From NCBI GenBank assembly GCA_937875615.1, contig CALNBU010000738.1, positions 1-6,404 of the forward strand: a stretch of DNA of 6,404 nucleotides, written 5' to 3'. Numbering within the stretch: the first letter of the stretch is position 1; each line of letters opens with the position of its first letter. The notes beneath the pieces were generated by a model. It searched no databases. It was not told the DNA's origin and saw nothing but the letters and a program-made list of their open reading frames with translations. This document shows positions 1-6,047 of the stretch, piece after piece. The translations under genes were made by a program, and so were the position numbers. This DNA is from an uncultured Archangium sp. GTDB lineage: Bacteria > Myxococcota > Myxococcia > Myxococcales > Myxococcaceae.

Positions 1-1
1 G

Positions 2-91
2 CAGCACCACGATGCGGTCGTGGAGCAGGGCACGCACGACGCGCTGCTGGCGCTCGGCGGCGTGTACGCGCAGCTCCACCAGCACCCCTGA
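2..91 (+). CDS. ABC exporter ATP-binding domain, C-terminal end (partial)
   Basis: The open frame enters from the left edge and encodes 29 residues before a TGA stop. It contains VVEQGTHDALLALGGVYAQL, which closely follows the pattern that ends the nucleotide-binding domain of ABC exporters (MsbA/ABCB-type, consensus like GRVVEQGTHDELLARGGLYAXL), just after the switch-histidine strand. Established family knowledge therefore suggests an inner-membrane ABC half-transporter with fused membrane and ATPase domains. The Walker A, signature and Walker B motifs and the membrane domain lie outside the window, so substrate and direction cannot be judged. The protein ends only about 7 residues after this motif, a normal length for the family. 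An ATPase subunit without a membrane domain is possible but less typical of this ending. Confidence 0.72.
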   Translation, partial: QHHDAVVEQGTHDALLALGGVYAQLHQHP

Positions 92-140
92 GCGACGCGC
101 CCAAAACACCTCGCCACGCGGGCCTTTACGCTTGGTCCCG

Positions 141-152
141 TCGCCGCGGCGA
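141..152. repeat. 12-bp perfect palindrome in the gap before the lipoprotein gene
   Basis: TCGCCGCGGCGA equals its own reverse complement. It lies about 50 bp upstream of the lipoprotein start, in the 111-bp gap (92-202) between the ABC exporter and the lipoprotein gene. It could be an operator half-site pair, but short GC palindromes arise often by chance in DNA of this composition. I see no convincing -35/-10 pair or U-tailed hairpin elsewhere in the gap. Confidence 0.2.
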
Positions 153-192
153 TGCAGGCTGTGCCGGTGTCGGGGCGACCAGGCTCCACTTC

Positions 193-198
193 GGGAGA
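193..198 (+). promoter_or_regulatory. Ribosome binding site that sets the lipoprotein start
   Basis: GGGAGA contains the GGAG core and is followed by a short spacer before ATG 203. An in-frame ATG at 152 has no such site and would add 17 non-hydrophobic residues ahead of a good lipoprotein signal peptide. This site therefore decides for ATG 203. Confidence 0.65.
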
Positions 199-202
199 CA
201 CC

Positions 203-2899
203 ATGAACAGAATGAGCTTGTCCTTGTTGGTCCTCGCCGGCGCGCTGGCCGGCTGCACCTCCCCCGGGAACATCGTCGGGACGGTGACCGTCGCCGGCGG
301 CAGCGCCGAGGGCGTGCCGGTGGTGGTCCACGGAAAACAGGGCGGCGCCGCCGTGACGGGGGCCGACGGCACCTTCACCGTGCGCAACCTGGCGGCGGGC
401 GACTACCTGGTGACGGCCACGGTGGCCGACTCCGTCGAGGGCACCCGCAGCGCGCTGGTGTCGGTGAGCGGCGGCGCAGACTCCGCGCCGGTGACGCTCT
501 CCTTCCGCCAGGCCGGCCCCACCCGGGTCAGCGGGCGCGTGGTCTTCAGCGATGGCGCCGACGCCGCGGGCCTCAGCGTCACCGCCACCGGCGCGCGCAC
601 CAGCGTGGTCACCACCGGCGCCGGCGGCGCCTTCACCTTCGAGGCCCTGCCCGCGGGCGCCTGGGTGCTCAGCGTCGAGGCGACGGACACCCGCGAAGGC
701 CGGGCCTCGCTGGGCATCGACGTCTCCCGGGACACCGACGTCGGGGAGCTGCGGCTGACGCCGGTGGGCCGCCTCGCGGGCACGGTGACGTCCGGCGGCG
801 CCCCCGTGGCCGACGCCGAGGTGACGGTGGCGGGCACCGGCCACGGCGCGCGCACCGACGCGCAGGGCGCCTTCAGCATCATCGGCGTGGAGACTGGCGC
901 GCGCACCGTGGTGGCGCGCGATGGACAGCGCAGCGGCACCGCCGCGCTCAACGTGGCGCGCGGAGACAACCCGCCCGTGGAGCTGACGTTGAGCGCCGCG
1001 AAGACCGGCACGGTGCGCGGCGTCGTCGCCTTCGCGGCGGGGCTGCGCCCGGCGAACGAAATCCAGCTCACGGTGCCCGGCGCTCAGGTCAGCGCCGCGG
1101 CCAACGTGGCCGGGGCGTACTCGCTGACGGTGCCCGTCGGCACCTGGAGCCTCTTCGGCGCCGCGCCCCACTACCCGAACCAGAAGCTGCTGGAGTTCAC
1201 CGTCCGCGAAGGAGAGACCGTGGACCTGCCGCTGGCCACGCTGACCTGGTGGCGAGACCTGTACACCTGCCAGCCCTGCGCCAACGCCCAGGGGTACGTC
1301 GAGGTCGACACGGTGTACGAAGAGTGGCGCGACGACGCGCCGCCCACCCACGGCCTGCAGGTGGTGCGCTTCTTCGAGAGCCGGGAGAGAGGCAGCAACG
1401 TCTACCGGCTGATGTTGTTGAACCTCGCCACCAACGAGCTGCTCCCGCTCGCGGTGCACGACAGCTCCAGCGGCGTGGTGCAGGCGGCGGTGTCGCCGGG
1501 CGGTCGCTACGTGTTCTGGCGCAACACCGAGAAGGTCTGGCTGTTCGACCTCCAGACCCGGGAGCTGCACCTCTTCGTCTACGACGCCATCCTCCTCTAC
1601 GACGACGTGCTCGTTCCCCTCGCCGCGGAGTTCGCCAGCGATGACTCCGCTCTCTTCGTCGACCACGTCACCCTGCTCTTCGGCGGAGAGAGCACGCGGC
1701 GCCACGTCGACCGCATCGCGCTGCCCGCCGCCACCTCCGAGCGCTTCCCCGCGCCCGACGCGGTCACCACCCGGCTGGCGTGGCTCTCCAGGGGTCGCTG
1801 GGTCTTCAACCTGTCGCTCGCCGACGGCGGGACCTCCGCCAACCTGCTGACCAACACCGGCTGGTTCACGCTGCTGGAGAGCGCCAACGACTCCAACCAC
1901 TCCATCTGGCCCTTCGTCCATCAGCGCCTGGCGCTCGACGCGGGGCAGGGCTCCCAGCTGCGGGTGCTGCCGCCCGACGGCACCGCGCTGCTCGACGTCG
2001 ACACGCCTCCCGCGCCGGCCTTCTGGCTGGAGAACGCGCACCTGCCAGACTTCCCGGTCTTCACCGCCATCGACGTCGTGGGAGGCCCCTCGACCACCTT
2101 CCTCGTCGACAACCGCACCGGCGCCACCACCCCGATGCCGCGCTTCGTCGACACGCTCACCCCCAACGCCACCGGCACCCGCGCCATCCTCACCTCCTGG
2201 ACCGACGACGAGAGCGCGTACGTGGCGGAGCTGCTCTCGCTCCCGCCCACCGCGCCCCGGGTGGAGTTCGCCCGCAGCCCCGACAGGGTGAACATCGGCT
2301 GGCTGAGCCCCACCCGCGCCTGGGCCGGAGAGCGCGACGTCGGTGGTCGCCTCTTCCTCTCCGACGATGGCGTTCCGGTGCCGACGCCCGACACCCGCGC
2401 CGGCAATCCGCTCATGTACACGCCCGGTCAACCGATGGTGGTCCAGCCCGTCGCCGATGGCTGGCTCGCGCACCTCGACCACCTCAGCGTGCCCTTCGAG
2501 GCGCGCGGAGACGTGGGGTACCTGCACACCCCGCCTCTCACGCCCTGGGCCCCGACCACCCGCGCCGGCGCGGTGTCCTTCTTCAACGGCCCCGACGCCG
2601 ACGTGCTGACCATCAACGCCGTCACCGGAACCTCCAGGTGGGTCCCTCACGCCTCCATCTGGGACTTCTCGCGCAACGGCACCGAGGTGGTGGGCCTGGG
2701 CCACGACGCGACGCAGACCGACCAGGCCTGGTCCAGCTCGCTCTTCTTCTTCGCCGAGGGCGCCACGGTGACCATCGCGGAGCCCGACCTGTGGTCCGAC
2801 GACAGCCTGCACCGCTTCGGCCGCGAGTCGCAGCACAGCGGCCTGCTGACCAGCTCCGGCGACCGCACGCGCATCATGTTGGGCCGCTTCGTCCCCTGA
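203..2899 (+). CDS. Predicted lipoprotein: four carboxypeptidase-regulatory-like repeats plus a beta-propeller-like region
   Basis: Encodes 898 residues. The N-terminus is a lipoprotein signal peptide: MNRM, a hydrophobic core, then the lipobox LAGC with acylated Cys18. The residue after Cys is Thr, so nothing indicates inner-membrane retention by the E. coli rule. Four beta-sandwich repeats of the carboxypeptidase-regulatory-like/SdrD-B type follow, at about residues 24-102, 108-185, 191-265 and 270-345. Their hallmark strands are TGADGTFTV, TGAGGAFTF, TDAQGAFSI and NVAGAYSLT. After a Trp-rich junction and a Cys356-x2-Cys359 pair, residues about 375-898 show repeated strands with TolB/PD40-like turns, for example VSPGGRYVFW (430), FASDDSALFV (477), LTPNATGTRAIL (652) and WDFSRNGTEVVGL (820). 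This suggests a beta-propeller, although the blades are weakly conserved. No protease or glycosidase active site is visible. The role is probably binding or scaffolding at the cell surface or outer membrane. Architecture is well supported; function is unknown. Confidence 0.85.
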   Translation: MNRMSLSLLVLAGALAGCTSPGNIVGTVTVAGGSAEGVPVVVHGKQGGAAVTGADGTFTVRNLAAGDYLVTATVADSVEGTRSALVSVSGGADSAPVTLSFRQAGPTRVSGRVVFSDGADAAGLSVTATGARTSVVTTGAGGAFTFEALPAGAWVLSVEATDTREGRASLGIDVSRDTDVGELRLTPVGRLAGTVTSGGAPVADAEVTVAGTGHGARTDAQGAFSIIGVETGARTVVARDGQRSGTAALNVARGDNPPVELTLSAAKTGTVRGVVAFAAGLRPANEIQLTVPGAQVSAAANVAGAYSLTVPVGTWSLFGAAPHYPNQKLLEFTVREGETVDLPLATLTWWRDLYTCQPCANAQGYVEVDTVYEEWRDDAPPTHGLQVVRFFESRERGSNVYRLMLLNLATNELLPLAVHDSSSGVVQAAVSPGGRYVFWRNTEKVWLFDLQTRELHLFVYDAILLYDDVLVPLAAEFASDDSALFVDHVTLLFGGESTRRHVDRIALPAATSERFPAPDAVTTRLAWLSRGRWVFNLSLADGGTSANLLTNTGWFTLLESANDSNHSIWPFVHQRLALDAGQGSQLRVLPPDGTALLDVDTPPAPAFWLENAHLPDFPVFTAIDVVGGPSTTFLVDNRTGATTPMPRFVDTLTPNATGTRAILTSWTDDESAYVAELLSLPPTAPRVEFARSPDRVNIGWLSPTRAWAGERDVGGRLFLSDDGVPVPTPDTRAGNPLMYTPGQPMVVQPVADGWLAHLDHLSVPFEARGDVGYLHTPPLTPWAPTTRAGAVSFFNGPDADVLTINAVTGTSRWVPHASIWDFSRNGTEVVGLGHDATQTDQAWSSSLFFFAEGATVTIAEPDLWSDDSLHRFGRESQHSGLLTSSGDRTRIMLGRFVP

Positions 2900-2929
2900 C
2901 GCACCTGTCGGGGGGCGCCTCGCTCCCTC

Positions 2930-2935
2930 TAAGCT
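2930..2935 (+). promoter_or_regulatory. Possible -10 element for the zinc-ribbon gene
   Basis: TAAGCT fits the TANNNT -10 pattern and ends 6 nt before GTG 2942, the usual spacing for a leaderless transcript starting at its own start codon. No Shine-Dalgarno-like sequence precedes either GTG 2936 or GTG 2942, which is consistent with this. The best -35 candidate, CTGTCG at 2905-2910, is poor and 19 bp away. Read-through from the lipoprotein gene, whose stop is 36 bp upstream of GTG 2936, is an alternative. Confidence 0.3.
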
Positions 2936-4525
2936 GTGCGCGTGCTGCGCATCCAGGCTCCCCACTGTCCCTCCTGCGGCGCGCCGCTCCCGGTGCCCGA
3001 GGGCGCCGCGCGCGTCACCTGCGCGTACTGCAACGCGCCGCTGGTCATCGAGGCGGAGCGCATCTCCACCCGGCACCCGCAGCGCGCCCAGACGCAGACC
3101 CACGAAGACGACGAGGCACCCTACCCGGAGCCCGACGCCACGCTCTGGGCGAAGGTGTCGCCGCGCTTCGAGCTCTCGGTCATCGAGCAGCGCGTGCCGC
3201 AGGCGGTGCCGGAGCGCTTCGCGGGGCTGGAGCTGGCCTCCGAGCGCTTCGCCTTCGTCGCCCTGCGCGTCGTGGACCGCGACGGGCGCCCGGTGGCGCA
3301 CCAGCTCGACGAGGCCTTCGCCGCCCTGAAGAGCTCGCTCGAAGAAGACGGCGACCCCGGGCTGGCGGCCAACCTCGCGCTGGAGGCGCTGTGCGCGACG
3401 CCCTTCGACCACCGGCTGGAGTGCACGGTGGTGCTGTTCGAGCCCCGGCACATGAAGGTGACCGCCTACCTCGCCGGCACCGGGCACTCGGTGCTGTGGG
3501 CGTCGAGTGAAGAGGGCCGCTCCATTTCGCTCGACGGACACCACCCGGCGCTGGAGCGCAAGATGCTCCGCGAGACGGCCGACCACTTCTCGAACTCCCG
3601 CGCGGTGCAGCTGGCCGCCGCCGACCTGGTGCTGATTCCCAGCGCCGGGTTCATGGGGCGGGGAATGCGCGGCCACTCCGACGGCGCGCGGGTGCTGCTG
3701 GAGGTGGCCAACGCCCAGCTGGGCGAGGCGCCGCTGCGCGTGGTGACGTTGGCGAAGAACGGCTTCTGGGCGGAGTTCCAGAAGCAGCGCCGCGCGACGC
3801 CCTCGCCGGTGGGCGACGTGCGCGTGGCCGCGGTGCGCGCGGTGCCTCCACCGGCGGTGACGGCGCTGCCGGCGACCTGCGAGCTCAAGACCTTCCGCAC
3901 CCGCCGCTACGAGGTGACGTGCTTCGCGCGGGCGGGAGACGCCCTGACGTTGCGGCCGCTCGAACGCGACCGGCACGCGCTGGTGTGGCTCTCGGGTGCA
4001 CCGGCGCCCGACGAGGTCGAGCGCGCGCTCGGCGCCGTCACCACGCTCCTCGACGGCGAACACGGCGACAACGAGAACCCGCGCCGGGCGGGCCGCGACG
4101 CGTTGGCGGCCATGGGGCCCGCAGCGGCGCCCGACCGGCGCGCGGCCGTGGTGCAGCTCTTCGACGAGCACGAGCGCGTGAAGTACTGGCGGCACGGGTG
4201 GAAGCAGCCGCTGGCGCTCGGTCCCCGCGGCCTCAAGGGTGACAGCCTGCAGCAGTTCGACGACGGCGGAGAGGCCTCCGTGCACGAGGGGAGCCGGCTC
4301 TTCTTCCCCGGAGCGTTGACCTACGACGGACAGTTTGCGCAGGGCGCGGCCTTCGCGGTCGCGTGGCCGGGCGGCAAGGCCTCGCGGCTGTACGCCGCGC
4401 TGGCGGCCCACTGGAAGACCAAGAAGACCGAGCGGGCGCTCACGCAGCTCGCGCTGGCCGCGCTCAGCGACGAGCCCGGCGCCGACCTGTGCGGGTTGAT
4501 GCTGGTGACCTGCCTGCCGCCGTAG
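2936..4525 (+). CDS. Zinc-ribbon protein with two degenerate SpoIIE/PP2C-like domains
   Basis: Encodes 529 residues from GTG 2936; GTG 2942 (527 residues) is equally possible, since neither has a ribosome binding site. Cys11-x2-Cys14 and Cys29-x2-Cys32 form a clear zinc ribbon, followed by a charged linker (about 40-70). I recognise no exact family for the rest, but two stretches resemble SpoIIE/PPM phosphatase topology. In the first (about 74-281), VVDRDGRPVAH (112) sits where GDVTGHG is expected, VVLFEPRHMKVTAYLAGTGH (165-184) matches the strand ending in AGH, and DLVLIPSAG (230) matches DLLLYTDG with the metal-binding Asp replaced by Ala. In the second (about 315-529), LVWLSGAPAPDEV (349), AVVQLFDEHERVKYWRHGW (404-422) and EGSRLFFPG (451) occupy the same positions, again without the acidic ligands. 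No membrane segment or signal peptide is seen, so it is probably cytoplasmic. I infer non-catalytic signalling or protein-protein binding. The coding call and zinc ribbon are secure; the phosphatase relationship is tentative. Confidence 0.8.
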   Translation: MRVLRIQAPHCPSCGAPLPVPEGAARVTCAYCNAPLVIEAERISTRHPQRAQTQTHEDDEAPYPEPDATLWAKVSPRFELSVIEQRVPQAVPERFAGLELASERFAFVALRVVDRDGRPVAHQLDEAFAALKSSLEEDGDPGLAANLALEALCATPFDHRLECTVVLFEPRHMKVTAYLAGTGHSVLWASSEEGRSISLDGHHPALERKMLRETADHFSNSRAVQLAAADLVLIPSAGFMGRGMRGHSDGARVLLEVANAQLGEAPLRVVTLAKNGFWAEFQKQRRATPSPVGDVRVAAVRAVPPPAVTALPATCELKTFRTRRYEVTCFARAGDALTLRPLERDRHALVWLSGAPAPDEVERALGAVTTLLDGEHGDNENPRRAGRDALAAMGPAAAPDRRAAVVQLFDEHERVKYWRHGWKQPLALGPRGLKGDSLQQFDDGGEASVHEGSRLFFPGALTYDGQFAQGAAFAVAWPGGKASRLYAALAAHWKTKKTERALTQLALAALSDEPGADLCGLMLVTCLPP

Positions 4526-4529
4526 CGGC
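4516..4529. terminator. Small hairpin spanning the stop codon of the zinc-ribbon gene
   Basis: GCCGC at 4516-4520 pairs with GCGGC at 4525-4529 around a 4-nt loop CGTA. It covers the TAG stop and most of the 8-bp gap between the two convergent genes. The stem is only 5 bp, is fully GC and has no T run, so it is a weak terminator candidate at best. It could act together with the longer inverted repeat at 4543-4564. Confidence 0.22.
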
Positions 4530-4533
4530 GACG

Positions 4534-5454
4534 TCAGCCGCGGGCCTTCACCGCGGCGAAGGCCAGGCCCTGCGCGTTCAGCTCCACGTCGAAGTGCAGC
4601 AGCTTCTTCTGCTGCGCGTCCGGGGTGAAGCCCAGGCGCTCCAGCAGCGCCGCCTCGAGCTGCCAGCGGAAGCGCTGTTCGAGCGTGCCCTGTTCATCGC
4701 CACTCTGCCGCCCCTCTTCGAAGAGCTGCGAGGAGAAGACCAGCGCGCGCTCCAGTTGCTCGCCGATGACGCCTACGTCCTCGAAGCGCCCGAAGTGGGT
4801 GAGCGCCACGCTCGCCGGCTTCAGCGCCATGATGCGGCGCACCGACTCGAGCGCCGCCCGGCCGTCGAAGTCGGTGGGTGAGGTGCTGGGGAAGGCGAAG
4901 CGGCCCTGCCCCTGCAACAGCGGGTACACCAGCCCGAAGGTGTCACCGGTGAAGACCACGTTCATCGACTCATCGTGGACCACGAAGTGGTGGTTGGCGT
5001 GGCCCCGGGTGTGGAGGAAGCGCAGCGTGGCGCCGCCCAGCGTGCGGGTCTCGCCGTCTTCGAGCGCCTGCACGCGCTGCGCGTCGATGGCGCCGATGGT
5101 CCCGTAGAGCGCGTCGAAGGCCTCGTCGCCGTAGACCTGCCGGGCGCTCTTCACCAACCGCGAGGGGTCGATGAGGTGCCGGGCCGCGCGCGGGTGCGCC
5201 AACACCGTGGCGTTCGGGCAGTGCGCGAGCAGCGCGGAGGTGCCGCCGGCGTGGTCGAGGTGCACATGGGTGACGATGATGAACTTCACCTGCTCCGGCG
5301 TGAGGCCGGCGGCGCGCAACGCCTCCAGCAGCCGCGGCACCGCCAGCGAGGTGTTGACCTCGATGAAGGCCACCTCGCCTCCCTCCTCCCGGAGGTAGGC
5401 CGCCGCCAGCTCCGGCGCGACGTAGTGGCAGTCGATGGTGTCGAGGCGGCTCAT
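4534..5454 (-). CDS. Metallo-beta-lactamase-fold metallohydrolase
   Basis: Encodes 306 residues. The binuclear metal site is complete: THVHLDHAGG gives His63, His65, Asp67 and His68; His152 lies in TRGHANHH; Asp171 in FTGDTFG; and His220 in LTHFG. This is the HxHxDH...H...D...H pattern of the MBL superfamily (COG0491-type), normally binding Zn or Fe ions for hydrolysis, or in some members oxidation. The N-terminal strand AFIEVNTSLAVPRLLEAL is typical of the fold. The segment SARQVYGDEAFDALYG (103-118) recurs, from memory, in a broad uncharacterised MBL group of this size. Residues about 225-306 form a probably helical C-terminal region. The substrate cannot be predicted; lactone, thioester, phosphodiester or ester are all possible. 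There is no signal peptide, so it is probably cytoplasmic. The start lies 4 bp after the stop of the ferritin-like gene, implying cotranscription and perhaps translational coupling. A GGAG 10 nt upstream is a weak ribosome binding site. Confidence 0.9.
   Translation of the reverse strand: MSRLDTIDCHYVAPELAAAYLREEGGEVAFIEVNTSLAVPRLLEALRAAGLTPEQVKFIIVTHVHLDHAGGTSALLAHCPNATVLAHPRAARHLIDPSRLVKSARQVYGDEAFDALYGTIGAIDAQRVQALEDGETRTLGGATLRFLHTRGHANHHFVVHDESMNVVFTGDTFGLVYPLLQGQGRFAFPSTSPTDFDGRAALESVRRIMALKPASVALTHFGRFEDVGVIGEQLERALVFSSQLFEEGRQSGDEQGTLEQRFRWQLEAALLERLGFTPDAQQKKLLHFDVELNAQGLAFAAVKARG
4543..4564. repeat. 7-bp inverted repeat at the convergent gene ends
   Basis: GGCCTTC at 4543-4549 and GAAGGCC at 4558-4564 are perfect inverted arms around an 8-nt spacer. 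The structure begins 17 bp after the stop of the zinc-ribbon gene and lies inside the last codons of the metallohydrolase gene. As RNA from the + strand it could stop or stabilise the zinc-ribbon transcript. No T run follows, so a classic intrinsic terminator is not shown. The arms may simply reflect the codons they encode (Ala-Phe and Lys-Ala). Confidence 0.33.
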
Positions 5455-5458
5455 CAGC

Positions 5459-5971
5459 TCAGCGCTCCACCTTGCGCTTCTTCTTGTTCTTCTTCGCCGC
5501 GGGGCGGTCGACGATGAAGCCCGGCGCGTCGTCCTTCACGCCCACGTCGCGCAGCATCTTCCGCACCTCGAGGCCGTGCATCTCCTCCTGCGCAATCTGC
5601 GTGCGGGCGAACTCCTCGAGGTACACCGAGCGGTCCTCCACCACGTCGAGCAGCGCCTTGTAGATGTCGAGGGCCGCCCGCTCGTGGTTGAGCGACTCCT
5701 GGAGGATGTCCTTCACCGAGTGTTTGTACGTCTCGGGAATCTCCGCGATGGACAGCGTGGGGTGGCCGCCGAGACCCACCAGGATTTCCCCCGCCGTCTG
5801 CGCGTGCAGCAGCGACTCGGTGGCCTGCTGCTTCATGAACTGCACGATGGGGATGCGGTTGGGCCCCGCCACCATCAGCGAGTAGTGCGTGTAGCGGACC
5901 ACCCCCGCCAACTCGAACTCCATGATGCGGTTGAGCAGCTTCTGCGTGGCTTTGATGTCGAGCTCTTTCAT
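5459..5971 (-). CDS. Ferritin-like (bacterioferritin family) protein with polybasic C-terminal tail
   Basis: Encodes 170 residues from ATG at 5971, preceded by AGGGG at good spacing. The sequence suits a four-helix ferritin-like bundle with diiron ligands. Helix A has Glu20 in EFELAGVVRYTHY. Helix B has Glu52 and His56 in TESLLHA. Helix C has Glu97 in SLNHERAAL. Helix D has Glu129-x2-His132 in QEEMHG. Bacterioferritins oxidise and store iron or handle peroxide using such a site, usually in 24-subunit shells of about 158 residues. This copy is longer, mostly through a tail at 158-170 (AAKKNKKKRKVER) in which 8 of the last 11 residues are Lys or Arg. That tail could bind nucleic acid or polyphosphate, by analogy with Dps tails; this is inference. 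Met ligands for inter-subunit haem are not assignable by eye. It is first in a probable two-gene operon with the metallohydrolase and divergent from the kinase-like gene. The longer upstream extension in the same frame is rejected for composition and lack of similarity. Confidence 0.85.
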   Translation of the reverse strand: MKELDIKATQKLLNRIMEFELAGVVRYTHYSLMVAGPNRIPIVQFMKQQATESLLHAQTAGEILVGLGGHPTLSIAEIPETYKHSVKDILQESLNHERAALDIYKALLDVVEDRSVYLEEFARTQIAQEEMHGLEVRKMLRDVGVKDDAPGFIVDRPAAKKNKKKRKVER

Positions 5972-5976
5972 GGCGG

Positions 5977-5981
5977 CCCCT
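5977..5981 (-). promoter_or_regulatory. Ribosome binding site of the ferritin-like gene
   Basis: On the minus strand AGGGG is followed by a 5-nt spacer and ATG at 5971. This fixes the start at the conserved beginning of the ferritin-like fold and argues against starts further upstream in the same open frame. Confidence 0.6.
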
Positions 5982-5996
5982 ATGTAGCGCCACTTC

Positions 5997-6008
5997 GGCG
6001 CTTGCGCC
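5997..6008. repeat. Short inverted repeat in the divergent intergenic region
   Basis: GGCGC-TT-GCGCC lies within the 76-bp gap (5972-6047) between the divergent ferritin-like and kinase-like genes, about 16 bp upstream of the ferritin-like ribosome binding site. It could be an operator for either gene. It does not resemble an iron-box (Fur) sequence, which is AT-rich. No sound -35/-10 pair can be assigned to either direction by eye. Chance occurrence in GC-rich DNA is a real alternative. Confidence 0.2.
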
Positions 6009-6047
6009 CGCCTCAAAGGCCGTGCAGACACCCACGCCCACCTCTTC

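Noticed and set aside
92..130. Possible intrinsic terminator after the ABC exporter gene
   Set aside because: The best pairing, GCCC with GGGC followed by TTT, is only 4 bp with a long loop, which is too weak to call.
152..202. In-frame upstream ATG (152) for the lipoprotein gene
   Set aside because: It adds 17 residues without hydrophobic character ahead of a good signal peptide and lipobox, and lacks a ribosome binding site. GGGAGA correctly precedes ATG 203.
1780..3510. 576-codon open frame on the + strand spanning parts of two genes
   Set aside because: It is Arg-, Ala- and Pro-rich with no domain, and it lies across the stop of the lipoprotein gene and the start of the zinc-ribbon gene. 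It is a GC-rich frame shadow of both.
5977..5988. TACATA on the minus strand as a -10 element for the ferritin-like gene
   Set aside because: It overlaps the ribosome binding site, so a transcript starting from it would lack that site, and no -35 is found at normal spacing.
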